The notes under the pieces were generated by a model. That model did no database searches. It saw only the letters and a list, made by a program, of their open reading frames with translations, and was not told the DNA's origin. Shown piece after piece: positions 11,046 to 21,200 of a stretch of DNA of 64,000 nucleotides. Within the stretch, counting starts at the first letter, position 1; each line of letters starts with the position of its first letter. Where the stretch lies: the NCBI GenBank assembly GCA_905221605.1, contig CAJNDS010001813.1, forward strand, positions 339,434-403,433. Reading direction: 5' to 3'. The stretch comes from Symbiodinium natans (lineage: Eukaryota; Sar; Dinophyceae; Suessiales; Symbiodiniaceae). Made by a program: the position numbers and the translations under genes.

Positions 11046-11657
11046 TAGTCCATCCTGGTGAGGAGATTGCTTGCTGACCTCTCTCCAAAGCTTCGTGGCT
11101 TGCTTGCCTGTCCGAAAACCGTCAACGGAAGAACCTACACCGACAGCGCGCACAAAGAACCCTAAACCCTAAACCCAAAACCCAAAACCCTAAACCCTAA
11201 ACCCTAATCAAGCTGAACCCTCCGTTCGCCCCAGGAAGCTGGCTATTGAACGGAAAGTTTCGGAGCACAAAGCTCGCAACCCTAACCCTAAACCCTAAAC
11301 CCTAAACCCTAATTAAACCCTAAACCCCGTAAATGCCTCTGAACCTTAAAAAACCAACACTCAACGAAGGAGGCCAAGCAATTCACATTCGGGGAGCAAG
11401 TTCCGCTCTGAGCGGTTCTGGTAGCTCCGCGGCCTGCCAAGGCGGGTTTAGGGTTTAGGGTTTAGGGTTTAGGGTTTAGGGTTTAGGGTTTAGGGTGCCA
11501 AGGAGTACGAAGGTTTACGGTGTAGGGCCTATGGGGTTTAGGGTATAGGGCTAGGGGATGCGGGTTTAGGGTGTGGGGCTAAGTTTATGTATGTATCTCT
11601 CTCTATATATATATATAGATACTTTTTTATATTTATATTTATAGATATAATATGTAA

Positions 11658-12080
11658 GTGAGTGGTGCCCAGAACCCCCGTCCTATGTCAGCGCAAAAAC
11701 ACAAATGCTTACGGTGCTTGCGTTTCACAGCTTTTGCTAACGACATGACTTTCTTGTTATTTCTACTTCCGCCGCTTCCGCCGGCCACAACAGCAGCCTA
11801 CGACGCTCACGACAACAATGTTACCCCAGAATTGCCTACGTTCCCTTGCGGAACACGACACTTTTCCTTACGCCAAACCTTGTTTCCGAAAGCCCCTGTC
11901 TTGCCGATCTCCGCTCAAGTGCGGACCCCATGCCATGAACGAACCCTGAAGGCAGGGTGTAGGCTTTATCAGAAAACGTCTGCTTCTTCCCCAAGTACCT
12001 GCTATCAACAGCCATGTCTAGGAATTAGGGGTAGTTCGGCGGGGCGGGGGGAGAAGAGTAGGCTTTTGGGCTTTGGGTAG
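11658..12080 (+). CDS. Weak candidate: 140-codon open frame
   Basis: The longest reading frame that is mostly outside repeats. Residues about 29-46 form a hydrophobic, signal-peptide-like stretch beginning at an internal Met. The rest is Pro/Thr/Ser-rich with scattered Cys and matches no family I know. The last few residues read into a TTTAGGG-like run. It could be a first exon of a secreted protein or chance. No promoter or splice signal settles this. Confidence 0.15.
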   Translation: MSGAQNPRPMSAQKHKCLRCLRFTAFANDMTFLLFLLPPLPPATTAAYDAHDNNVTPELPTFPCGTRHFSLRQTLFPKAPVLPISAQVRTPCHERTLKAGCRLYQKTSASSPSTCYQQPCLGIRGSSAGRGEKSRLLGFG

Positions 12081-12447
12081 GGTTTAGGGTTGCAGGGTTC
12101 AGCTGGGGTTGTAGGGTTCAGAGCCTTTGGGTCTGGCGTGTAGGGTTTTACCCTGAAAATTTAGGTATATGAGAGCCTTTGAGTCATAAGGCTTAATTCC
12201 GGTTTATCCTGAACCCTAAACCCTTATATCGGGTGGGTGCTGACATCGGGCTTATTGACTTTGTGTCTGGGGTTCGTGTCCGGAGTTTTGGGCGGAAGCT
12301 TTGCTTGCAAGGGGCCCAACACATGGGGTTTCGGGTTTCGGGCTTAGGGTTCAGGGTTTACTCTACCCGAGGTCCCTGGAAGTATAGGCCTACAAGCGTG
12401 GGGCTTGGGGTTTAGGGGCTCAAGCTAGGGTTCAGGGTTCCAGGGTT

Positions 12448-12590
12448 TGCTTGGAGGTTCATGGTACTTAGTGACCCATTATAAGTGCACTTAAAACTGT
12501 AGTTATACCCATATTAGGGCACTTAGGGGGCTTAGAAGTGGGTGATAAGTACAGTTATAGTGAGTTACTAAGTACATGAACCTCCAAGTA
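12448..12590. mobile_element. A element, copy 2
   Basis: Complete copy, but the left flank reads TG rather than TA. Confidence 0.7.
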
Positions 12591-12713
12591 GGGTTTCGGG
12601 TTCGGCTTACGGTTCAGGCTTGGCCGGCCTTCCTTGCAGCGCGCGCAAAGCCTCAATGGTCGGGCCGGCGACTAATTCCAGCCTTGGACATAGGATACGT
12701 AGGGGCGCTGAAC

Positions 12714-12842
12714 CCTAAACCCCAAACCCTAAACCCCATACCCTAAACCCTAAACGCCAAACCCTAAACCCCAAACCCTAAACTCCAATCCCTAAACCCT
12801 AAACCCTAAACCCCAAACCCTAAACCCTAAACCCTAAACCCC
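12714..12842 (-). repeat. Mixed AAACCCC/AAACCCT array
   Basis: The two unit types alternate irregularly, with some AAACGCC and AAACTCC. Confidence 0.9.
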
Positions 12843-12862
12843 GCAACTCTAGGCTTGTTCCA

Positions 12863-13125
12863 AAGGGTCCATGTACCACTATAGTATATACTTGGGCCTT
12901 TAACCGTAGGGTTTAGGGTTTAGGGTTTAGGGTTTAGGGTTTAGGGTTTAAGTTTTGTAGCTTTAGGGCCCAAGTATACTATATACTGTTTTCTAAACAC
13001 GATATACTATGTTCTATATTTGTTCCAAATACTAAATACTGTATACTATCTACTATATACTATATACTATATACTGTTTACTATATGCTATATACTATAG
13101 ACTATACATGTGTACATGGACCCTT
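12863..13125. mobile_element. B element with telomeric insert and TATAC expansion
   Basis: Family B is a palindrome of about 100 bp in its short form. The arm begins AAGGGTCCATGTACCC, continues ATATAGTATATACTTGGGCC, and is mirrored at the other end. Here a TTTAGGG array (12907-12950) interrupts the centre, and the right arm's ACTATATAC motif has expanded into about 110 bp of TACTATA-type repeat. Confidence 0.7.
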
Positions 13126-13229
13126 AGGGCTCGTCCCCCACTTCCCCTCGTATTGTTCTACCTGTTTCACTCTCGGCTGCTTCCTTTTACTTCCGTCTTG
13201 TGCTGTTTCTGGAGCTGTTGGCTTAGGGC

Positions 13230-13508
13230 ATGGATCTGATTTTTAACCACTACATTACCTTCAACCCATTATTTCATGAACACAGGCACCGTTACCTTGT
13301 CACTGTCTTGGACTTGGGAATGCTTTCTCGCTTGTCGTCCTATGCATCGTTCGCTGACGGACCTGCCGCGCATGTGCTAAATAGTAGTTTTTTCCTGTCA
13401 AAGATATGGCAGAGAGACGCGCGGAGGCCTTTATGCAGGTGCGCTGGCATCGTAGTTCTAATGAGCCGCTCAGCCATATTCGCACTTTCAGACTGTATGT
13501 TATGGTAA
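13230..13508 (+). CDS. Weak candidate: open frame in unique sequence
   Basis: A 92-codon frame in a 560-bp repeat-free stretch. Overlapping frames of 60-80 codons exist on both strands, so openness alone is uninformative. The product would be mixed hydrophobic/basic with four Cys. No domain is recognised. Confidence 0.1.
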   Translation: MDLIFNHYITFNPLFHEHRHRYLVTVLDLGMLSRLSSYASFADGPAAHVLNSSFFLSKIWQRDARRPLCRCAGIVVLMSRSAIFALSDCMLW

Positions 13509-13697
13509 GACCGTATGGCGATCACGGTCTTCTGTGTAACAGCGCTTGCTTGCAAATGCAGGTCTACGAAGGTATTTGTTCGCCACGCTCGCAGTCGTTT
13601 GGGCTTGGCCCGCTTAGCTCTTTGTCGTGAAAATTCCCTCGAGCTCCTTGCTCGTAGATTCCAATCAGAGGTACCCGTGCACCCAGAACGCCCTAAA

Positions 13698-13888
13698 CTA
13701 CTATTTGCTCAAGAATACACCAAGAAAAGAGAACAATACTGCCCTTATAAGGAAGAATATCAGTAGTATTTAATCATAATTATATGTGCATAATGTATAT
13801 ATATATATATATTTATTTATTTGTTTGTTTATTTTGTTAATGTTTTTCGGGGGGGGGGGGGGGGGGGGGCTTCTTGTGCAGATAGTAG
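13698..13888. mobile_element. C element with G21 arm
   Basis: Left end CTACTATTTGCTCAAGAA, internal CCCTTATAAGGAAGAATATC, a TA/TTTA microsatellite (13795-13830), a G tract at 13849-13869 and right end GCAGATAGTAG. It is flanked by CCCTAAA on both sides, so it probably sits in an AAACCCT array. Confidence 0.65.
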
Positions 13889-13956
13889 CCCTAAACCCTA
13901 AAACCTAAACCCCCTAAACCCTAGCGCCTAAGCCCTGTAGTGAAGCTGAACCTGAA

Positions 13957-14001
13957 CTGTTCTTTGCTTTTTTTTAAGGGGGGGCCACATGCAGATAGTA
14001 G
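13957..14001. mobile_element. C element, deleted copy
   Basis: Only the two ends remain, CTGTTCTTTGC and GCAGATAGTAG, joined through T and G runs. Confidence 0.45.
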
Positions 14002-14070
14002 CCCCGAACCCTGTCGGGGGGGGGGGGGGGGGCTTGCGAGGGCACAGGGGGACACCGCAGCCTTAACCGG

Positions 14071-14155
14071 AACGACCCTAGACCCTAGATCCTAAACCCC
14101 AAACCCTAGACCCTAAACCCTAAACCCTAGACCCTAAACCCCAAACCCTAAACAA
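14071..14155 (-). repeat. AAACCCT array with AGACCCT units
   Basis: AGACCCT and AAACCCC variants are interspersed. Confidence 0.9.
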
Positions 14156-14361
14156 AGGCTCTCGCGCGGCCAAGCCTCTGCATTTCGCGGAGGCGCTCTG
14201 CCAGGATCAACATGACGGTCCCCTGCCGGTCCTGCAGAGGTCTGGAGGGCTCGGGGTTCTTTCCCCCTAAACCCTAAACCCTAAACCCTAAGCCCTAAGC
14301 CCTAAACCCTAAACCCTAAACCCTAGACCCTAGACCCTAAACCCAAGCCCTGGAGCGCAGT

Positions 14362-14655
14362 TGCCCGCGAACCATATTATAGTAAGAGCACCTTTTTTGT
14401 TGGTGCTGGTTACTTTCGAAGATTCTAAGCGAACCTAGAACCACTAAAACTTTCTAAGAGAACCTGGAACCACAAAAAGGGCAAAAGGGCACCAATGGGC
14501 TACCAGAACCTAGAACCACTAAAACGTTCTAAGAGAACCTAGAACCACAAAAAGGGCAAAAGGGCACCAATGGGCTACCAGAACCTAGAACCACTATAAC
14601 GTTCTAAGAGAACCTAGAACCACATAAAGGGCAGAAGGGCACCAAAGGGCTCCCA
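14362..14655. mobile_element. J element with 75-bp tandem triplication
   Basis: The left part has GCGAACCATATTATAGTAAG and GCACCTTTTTTG. The right part is three tandem copies of a 75-bp unit starting at 14431, 14506 and 14581, each ending in the J terminus GGGCTACCA or a variant. Confidence 0.7.
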
Positions 14656-14707
14656 GGAGAGGGCTCTGGGTTCTTTCTCTCTGGAATAGCCTTCAGTACC
14701 TTCCCTA

Positions 14708-14790
14708 AGGGTCCACGTACCGGGGCCCGAAAGCTGCCTTTTAGGAACTCCTTCAAGGCCTAAGTATATACTGTAGAGCTGCCTGGACCC
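14708..14790. mobile_element. B element, short diverged copy
   Basis: CTAAGGGTCCACGTACC on the left, GGAACTCCTTCAAGGCC in the centre, AAGTATATACTGTA and TGGACCC on the right. The left arm is shortened. Confidence 0.55.
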
Positions 14791-14974
14791 ATGGGGCTTT
14801 ACGAAATGAAATATATATATCTATAACGCAATAACCCTAAACCCTGAACCCTTTTGTGCAAGGTGATTGTGAAGCTTACTCCAGGCAAGTCACAGCTCTT
14901 CACGCGAGGTGGGGCGAGCTTGAGTCTTTAGGTCTAAATGAGGATAAAGTCCCTGCCATCACATCCAGTACACA

Positions 14975-15417
14975 AAGGGTCCATGTACATCTCTGAGTAT
15001 ATCCTGGGGCCGTGAAGGGGTTCCTATATGGTAGCTTTAGGGCCCCAAGTATATACTGTATACTATTGCTACATACTGCATACAACATACTACACATTAC
15101 ATACTACATACTACATGCTATATATATATATATTATGTTATATGCTTTATACTACACACTATCTACTATCTACTATCTACCGTCGACTATCTACTATCTA
15201 CTACTTACTACGACATACTACAGTATATACTACATAACATACTGCATACTACATGCTACAGACCAGATACTAGATACTATACACTACATACTAGATACTA
15301 TCTAGCATCTAGTATCTTCTATCTCCTATCTGTCATCTACTATCTACTTTAGATACTCTATACTCTATACTACATACTATGTACTACGTACTATACACAA
15401 CAGCTACATGGACCCTT
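14975..15417. mobile_element. B element with about 300 bp TACTA expansion
   Basis: Left arm AAGGGTCCATGTACATC and centre GGGGTTCCTATATGGTAGC with TTTAGGGCCCCAAGTATATA, then about 300 bp of TATAC, TACTA and CTACTATC repeats (15058-15400), then CTACATGGACCCTT. The expansion starts exactly where the arm's own TATATAC motif lies. Confidence 0.7.
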
Positions 15418-15525
15418 CAGGATCCAGTAGAATTCCGACTCCTGGGGGTTCATGTTGCTGATGTAACGCAGCTGACGGTCGCCGACGGCGATGAGAGCAT
15501 GCTTCGGGTGGTGGCCTGGATTGGG

Positions 15526-15645
15526 GGTTAGGGTTTAGGGTTTAGGGTTTAGGGTTTAGGGTTTAGGGTTTAGGGCTTAGGGTTTAGGGTTTAGGGTTTA
15601 GGGTTTAGGGTTTAGGGCTTAGGCTTTAGGGTATAGGGTTTAGGG
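15526..15645 (+). repeat. TTTAGGG array
   Basis: About 17 units with CTTAGGG variants. A second array follows after about 55 bp of unique sequence. Confidence 0.95.
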
Positions 15646-15698
15646 ATGGCAATGGGAGGGGGGTTCAAGGGGTGCAGTTAGTTATAGGCTTCTTAAGG

Positions 15699-15815
15699 TA
15701 GGGTTTAGGGTTTAGGGTTTAGGGTTTAGGGTTTAGGGTTTAGGGTTTAGGCTTTAGGCTTTAGGGTTTAGGGTTTAGGGTTTAGGGTTTAGGGTTTAGG
15801 GTTTAGGGTTTAGGG
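15699..15815 (+). repeat. TTTAGGG array
   Basis: About 16 units, directly followed by a T element. Confidence 0.95.
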
Positions 15816-15823
15816 GTTCATGG

Positions 15824-15940
15824 GGGTACCTAGGGAGCCTTAGGGAAGCTTGGGGAGCCTTACGAAGTAGTGGGGAATATTGGGGAAGCTTGGGATACAC
15901 ACCCGCCTTGAACCCCCCTCCCTCAAGAACCCTAGAACAT
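15824..15940. mobile_element. T repeat, copy 1
   Basis: The order GGTACCTAGGG, TTAGGGAAGCTT, GGGAGCC, TAGTGGG, ATTGGG and CCTCAAG is shared with 38604-38730. The repeat is dispersed, about 115 bp long and without obvious hairpin ends. Confidence 0.5.
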
Positions 15941-16076
15941 CAGGGTGCCAATTTGGAGATACAAAGATACAAAACTAAGTTGGCCTTGTAACCCTTTGCA
16001 AAATGTGTGTATACAGAGAAACTTACAAACCCAGATAAGGAAAATTGAAGAACTCCCAACAGCCAACATGGAAATA

Positions 16077-16237
16077 AGGGCCAAGCGACGGTGGGTACAG
16101 GTCGTGCCCCGCTCACACACCCCTAAACCATAAACCATAAACCACAAACCCTAAACCCTAAACCCTAAACCCCTTTCACCCTCACCATGAAGGGCCAAGC
16201 GACAGTGGGTACACGTCGTGCCCTGCTCACACGCCCC
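16077..16237. repeat. 46-bp direct duplication flanking a telomeric array
   Basis: The sequence starting AAGGGCCAAGCGACGGTGGG and ending CTCACACACCCC (16077-16122) is repeated with few differences at 16190-16237. Between the copies lies an AAACCATA/AAACCCT array of about 65 bp. The segment was duplicated when the array was inserted. Confidence 0.85.
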
Positions 16238-16323
16238 AGTGGCTTGAAATGTCGGGCAGGGCCGCCCACAGATTAAGGGATGGCCGATGCTGCCCTGGCT
16301 GCCTTGGTGCTCTGGGGGCTTTG

Positions 16324-16463
16324 GAACCCTAAACCCCTAAACCCTAAACCCTAAACCCTCAACCCTAAACCCTAAACCCCAAACCCTAAAGCCTAAAACC
16401 TAAAGCCTAAACACTAAACCCTAAAGCCTAAAGCCTAAACCCTAAACCCTAAACCCTAAACCC
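16324..16463 (-). repeat. AAACCCT array with AAAGCCT variants
   Basis: AAAGCCT, AAAACCT and AACACTA units are concentrated in the middle (16385-16440). Confidence 0.9.
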
Positions 16464-16867
16464 TGGCGAGCTTAGAGTCTTGCGGCTTAGGGTGTTCGGT
16501 GTAGGGGGCTCGTGGACTTGATCCTGCCGGACTAGAGGAACGAGCTCGCGACAGAACCCCAAAACAATAGGAAGCCGTGGCACGCTTTAGGGTTTAGGGT
16601 TTAGGGCTTAGGGTTTAGTGTTTCAAACCTTACACCCCTGTGTTCTGCAAAAGGAAACTTGAACGCGAACAAGGGCCTACTCCGTCTCTTACTATCCCTA
16701 AACCCTAAACCCTAAACCCCAAAACCCTAAACCCTAAAAAGGGAATAAGGGCGTCCTACTTGAGCGTCAAGGGCGCAGGATACGGGCTTCGGCTTGCTTC
16801 GCGACCCTGCCAGTCGAAGAAGGCCCCATTATAGGGTCTAGGAATTGGGGTTTGGCGTTTATGGGTT

Positions 16868-16915
16868 GGGGGGGGGGGGGGTTCTAAATTAGGAATTCCT
16901 CTTTGCAAGCGCTGA

Positions 16916-16950
<35 letters not shown>
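16868..16950. repeat. Poly-G tracts (14 and 33 G)
   Basis: G14 at 16868-16881 and G33 at 16918-16950, 36 bp apart. The exact length of such runs is uncertain in any assembly. Confidence 0.85.
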
Positions 16951-17825
16951 CGAGGTGCACGGTGCTTCCTCTCCCCAGTCCCTCCCTAAAACATGAAAAC
17001 CCTATTACTTCAAGCAGAAAGCATAAACTCTGAACCCTAAACCCCAAACCCGAAAACCTGAACCCTAAACCCTAAACCCCGAACCCTCGAACGCCTGCAG
17101 ACCCCATCGCGGAGACCAATGAGTCGAGTGGCTCTAAGAGTTCTTAGCAGGGAATTCGGTCCCTGTATAATCCCATAACCCTAAACCCTAAACTCTAAAC
17201 TCTAAACCCCAAACTCCAAACCCCAAACTCCAAACCCCAAACCCTAAACCTTTATTTTTTTGGGATATAGGGTGCCTAACTTCCTCATTGCCTACCAAGA
17301 ACCAGCAGGCTTGGAACTACCCCCCCCGGCCCCCCCTCCCCCGGTTCGGGTTTAGGGTTTAGGGTTGAGGGTGCCCCCTGTCGCTTGAGCTGCTATACGC
17401 AGGGCTATAGCTATGGTAACTTCACTTATCACCCTATGCGGGGCGCTTAAACTCCTTATAACTACCCCTAAACCCTAAACCCTGAAGCGTAAACCATAAA
17501 CCTAAACCCTGAACCCCAAAATGGCCTTCAAAGGACCGCTGAGCTCCGTAAACGTACGTAGATCTTATCTGCTTCGTTGTTCTTGATTCTAGAGGTTTAG
17601 GGTTTAGGGTTTAGGGTTTATAGGGTTTAGGGTTTAGGATTTAGGGTTTCGGGTTCAGGGTTCAGGGTTCAGGGTTCAGGGTGTACATAATGTATGTATA
17701 TTATATATATGTATATGTAAGTATTTCTTCGGGTTTGCAATTAGTGACACGCTTGTTCGGGGATCGTTGTAACGAATCTTGTGATAGCACCCCTAAGCCT
17801 CAACCGTGCATGTTGAGCACCTCGC

Positions 17826-17921
17826 CCCTAAACCCTAAACCCTAAACCCTAAACCCTAAACCCTAAACCCTAAACCCTAAACCCTAAACCCTAAACCCTA
17901 AACCCTAAACCCTAAACCCTA
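17826..17921 (-). repeat. AAACCCT array
   Basis: About 14 perfect units. Confidence 0.95.
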
Positions 17922-18376
17922 CACCGCCTAAACCTTAAGCCGTAAACCCAACATTCGTCAACCGAGGCCTTGGACCATAATTGGCGACTTAAAAGGGCTT
18001 AGCCCACAACGACGAGCAACGTGAACATGAGCCTTCACTGGCCGCCACCCTGGTTTAGGGTTTAGGGTTTTGCCTTTTTTTAGGGCTTAGGGTTTAGGGT
18101 TCCCCTAAACCCTAAACCCCAAACCCCCAACCCTGAACCCCGAACCCTAAACTCCGAACGATGCTCAGAGCCCATGAAAGGCGCGAAGCCCTAGACCCCC
18201 AGACCCTGAGGTTAGGGTTTAGGGTTTAGGGTTTAGGGTTTAGGGTTCAGAGTTTAGGGTTGAGGGTCTGAACCCTACACGATCCAACTCACGATATAAT
18301 CATCATCGCAGTCGCAAGCTTGGATGGTGTAGCTCCGGCACCACAGCTTGCGAACCGAGTCCTATCAGCTTTGGGG

Positions 18377-18449
18377 GGTTTAGGGTTTAGGGTTTAGGGT
18401 TTAGGGTTTAGGGTTTAGGGTTTAGGGTTTAGGGTTTAGGGTTTAGGGA
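18377..18449 (+). repeat. TTTAGGG array
   Basis: About 10 perfect units. Confidence 0.95.
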
Positions 18450-18771
18450 GCCCTCACAAGTTCACAAGTGCTCCTGAATAAGAGCCGAAGGATTTCGAAC
18501 TGGGGCAATTCAGGGGATTATACAGGCTACCTTGGTTGTGTCTACGAAAGGCCTTCAGGTTTGGTGGCCCCAAAACCCAAAACTCTAAACCCTAGCCCTT
18601 AACCCTAAACCCTAAACCCTGAACCCTGAACCCCAAACCCTAAACCCTTAATCCTAAACCGGGCCTGCTCCAAGAATGGTGGCTTGCTCTCTTGCCATGA
18701 GTCCGGCGTCGCCTCCGCAGAGATCTTGCACCCAGGAAGCAAACATGAAAGCCAGCAAGCCGACAGCCCTA

Positions 18772-18852
18772 ACCCTAAACCCTAAACCCCAAACCCCAAA
18801 CCCTAAACCCTAAACCCTAAACCCCAAACCCCAAACCCTAAACCCAAACCCA
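18772..18852 (-). repeat. AAACCCT/AAACCCC array
   Basis: Pairs of the two unit types alternate. Confidence 0.9.
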
Positions 18853-18905
18853 AGTGTGGAGCACTGAGGTTTCGGCAGCCTAGAAGATGAAACCGACAAT
18901 CTCTC

Positions 18906-19009
18906 TGGGTAGTTCTCCAAATTCGGGTCCCTTTTGTGGGTCCCCCCCATAAAGTACGCCACCCTTGTAATGACGACCCCCCAAAAGGGACCTTAACTCA
19001 GAACTACGC
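18906..19009. mobile_element. E element, copy 2
   Basis: GGGTAGTTCTCCAAATTCGG with GTCCCTTTTGTGGG on the left is mirrored by CCCAAAAGGGACC and CAGAACTACGC on the right. The outer GGGTAGTTCT resembles the D terminus, so E and D may share ends. Confidence 0.55.
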
Positions 19010-19059
19010 ATAATTACAGGCAACCAGCACCGCTTCTTTCTCTCCGCCTGCGGTAGGTA

Positions 19060-19151
19060 CCCTAAACCCTAAACCCTAAACCCTAAACCCTAAACCCTAA
19101 ACCCTAAACCCTAAACCCTAAACCCTAAACCCTAAACCCTAAACCCTAAAC
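19060..19151 (-). repeat. AAACCCT array
   Basis: About 13 perfect units. Confidence 0.95.
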
Positions 19152-19237
19152 CGTTCCAATCCCACCTGCAGCCGGAAGGTCCTGTGTTTACTGTTTTGGC
19201 AGCGACTTTGACAGCGACTGATGTTGGGCCTAGGAAC

Positions 19238-19438
19238 TGCTTGGAGGCGCATGGTACTTAGTAACCAGGGTTTAGGGTTTAGGGTTTCGGGTTTAGGGTT
19301 TAGGGTTTAGGGTTTAGGGTTTAGGGTAACTGAACTTATAACTGTACTTATAACCATATTAGGGCACTTAGGGGGTTTATAAGTGGGTTATTTAAGTACA
19401 CTTAGAATTAGTTACTAAGTACCATGAACCTCCAAGTA
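19238..19438. mobile_element. A element interrupted by a telomeric array
   Basis: After TGCTTGGAGG and CTTAGTAACC the sequence jumps into TTTAGGG repeats (19267-19327), then resumes with TAACTGAACTTATAACTG. Compared with the intact copy at 28242, only about 5 bp (AATTA) are missing at the junction. The insertion therefore came after the element and cost a few bases. Confidence 0.75.
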
Positions 19439-19791
19439 GGAGCCAGCAATGCACGCAGGCATGGATGTCGCTAGTGAGACTGCACCTTCGCAGACGCAAA
19501 CAAACCTACAAAACCTCTGAACCATCCTGTGGTATGTGGTAGCTGTAGCCAGGCAAACCCAAAAATAACACCAAAGTACCAAGCCGTAAACTCCAAACCC
19601 TACACCAGGAGGCACACCCGAGACTTCCAAACTTCCAGACTCAGTTGCGAGGTTTTGGGTTTAAGGTTTAGGGTTTAGGGTTTAGGGTTTAGGGTCAAGC
19701 ATGAGGTTGACTCTTTGGGTTCAGTCAGGTTCTGAGTGTATGCGGGATCCTTAACCTTACACCCTAGACACACTTAGGGGTGATGACACAT

Positions 19792-19876
19792 CCGCAACCC
19801 TCTCAGCAAAATGCTAAATGTAGTCCTCCTAAACCCAATCAGGGAAATACAAAACATATCCCAAGGGCCTAGCTAG
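19792..19876. mobile_element. H-type fragment
   Basis: TGCTAAATGTAGTCCTCCTA, AATCAGGGAAATACAA and ATATCCCAAGGGCC match the H copy at 37495-37560. Confidence 0.4.
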
Positions 19877-20264
19877 AGGTTAGGGTTTAGGGTTTAGGGT
19901 TTAGGGTTTAGGGTTTAGGGTTTAGGGTTTAGGGTTTAGAAACTACCTCATCAAGCTTGCTAGAAAAGGCCAGGAGCAAGTGATGGCTGGCTCTTCGATC
20001 GTGGCAGAGCCTCCGTGCTCTCCTCGCGGCGGCATATCTGCAGTTGGGGCTCAGGGTTTAGGGGCTTACACCCTAAACCCTAAACCCTAAACCCTAAACC
20101 CTAAACCCTAAAGGTTCAGGGTTTAGGGCTTCGGTTCGCCCCCCAACCCTACATCAGGGTCCTGACAAGCGTGGATGAAGGTGAAGCGCGTGTGAAGACT
20201 GGGCCGCACGCCCTGGCCTCAGGTGGTTCTTGGGCAAATGGGTCTACCCATGGCAGGTACATGA

Positions 20265-20320
20265 AAGGCTAGGATTTAGCGTTTGGGGTTTGTAAGGCTA
20301 GGATTTAGCGTTTGGGGTTT
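20265..20320. repeat. Perfect 27-bp direct repeat
   Basis: AAGGCTAGGATTTAGCG plus TTTGGGGTTT occurs at 20265-20291 and 20294-20320, with only GT between. A telomeric array follows. Confidence 0.85.
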
Positions 20321-20488
20321 AGGGTTTAGGGCTCAGGGTGTTCAGGGTTAGGGGTTTGGAGCTTACTGGAGGGCCATGGAGTTGGCCCAAGGTGCAAGCT
20401 GGCCCTCGTGTCGAAACTGTCTGCTACTTCTCACTCGCCTTGGGGTTTAGGGTTTAGGGTTTAGGGTTTAGGGTTTAGGGTCTCGTCT

Positions 20489-20550
20489 TGGTAGCTTCTA
20501 AGGGAACCTTTGCATCAAGACAAGGGACAAGGGTATCACTGGGCTACCAA
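20489..20550. mobile_element. J element, half copy
   Basis: TTGGTAGCTTCTAAGGGAACC, then CACTGGGCTACCAA. The left half is replaced by the preceding TTTAGGG array. Confidence 0.5.
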
Positions 20551-20804
20551 GTCGTTCTTCCGTAATGAGTGCCCATCTGACATGGGGTTATATATATATA
20601 TATGATTCCAGTTCTCGTGGTATCCCCCCCCATCCATCCCCTTAACCCTTACCCCCCCAAACCTAAACCTCAAACCGTAAACCCGAAACCTTAAACCCTA
20701 AACCCTGAACCCCAAACCTTAAACCTTGAACCCTAAACCTTAACCCCAACCCCCAACTACCACAGGGCCACAGGGGGCTTTAGGGCGATGAGATCTTGGA
20801 CGAT

Positions 20805-20880
20805 AGGGTTTAGGGTTTAGGGTTTAGGGTTTAGGGTTTAGGGTTTAGGGTTTAGGGTTTAGGGTTTAGGGTTTAGGGTT
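20805..20880 (+). repeat. TTTAGGG array
   Basis: About 11 perfect units. Confidence 0.95.
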
Positions 20881-21111
20881 GAAGTGGGGCCTCAGAGTTT
20901 GCACTGGAGTCTCGAGGGTAGCACAAGCAACCCTGAACCCTAGCCCCTGAACCTCACAGAAAACACCCTAAAACCCTGAAGATTCGGGCTTGTGGTTTCG
21001 GGTTCAGGGGGTGGGTCTTATCGGCTTCGGGTTGAGGATTTCGGGTTTGGGCTCGAGGGACAGCCAAGATAGCGGCATCAAGTGGCCCTTCAAGGGAAAC
21101 ATGACATGGCC

Positions 21112-21200
21112 ATTTGGGGGGTTGCGATATTTTATTGGGGTCCTTATTATTCGGGGATCCTACTATTTGCCGTGTCCCTTATTTTCATAAACCTCCCCCC
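21112..21200. mobile_element. F repeat, copy 1
   Basis: TTATTGGGGTCCTTA, GGATCCTACTATTTG and GTCCCTTATTTTC, ending TAAACCTCCCC. The ends are imperfectly inverted (GGGGGGTT against AACCTCCCC). The second copy is at 32899-32972. Confidence 0.5.

Larger units (their letters stand above)
9500..12440. other. Gene-free tract with AT microsatellite, C, D and E copies
   Basis: Short arrays lie at 9750-9785, 9957-10076, 10177-10233, 11160-11210, 11284-11330 and 11444-11495. The last is bracketed by an 8-bp repeat TGCCAAGG (11435-11442 and 11496-11503). The region 11640-12060 is the longest repeat-free stretch here. Confidence 0.7.
12440..15825. other. Gene-free tract: A, B, C and J elements with expanded microsatellites
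   Basis: Arrays not listed separately lie at 12907-12950 (inside B) and 14265-14347. The stretch 13130-13690 is unique and repeat-free. Its left part is pyrimidine-rich and its right part has several short overlapping open frames. Confidence 0.7.
15940..19200. other. Gene-free tract: arrays, poly-G, E copy
   Basis: Further arrays lie at 16574-16622, 16696-16738, 17176-17250, 17594-17680, 18054-18115, 18207-18260 and 18587-18660. A K right-half fragment (AAAAAGGGAATAAGGGC) lies at 16733-16770, joined to an AAACCCT array on its left. Confidence 0.7.

Noticed and set aside
15012-15305. Tyr/Leu/Thr-rich frames of 69-97 codons
   Set aside because: They translate the TATAC microsatellite inside a B element.
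16918-16950. Biological significance of exact poly-G length
   Set aside because: Long homopolymer lengths are unreliable in assemblies, so only their presence is reported.
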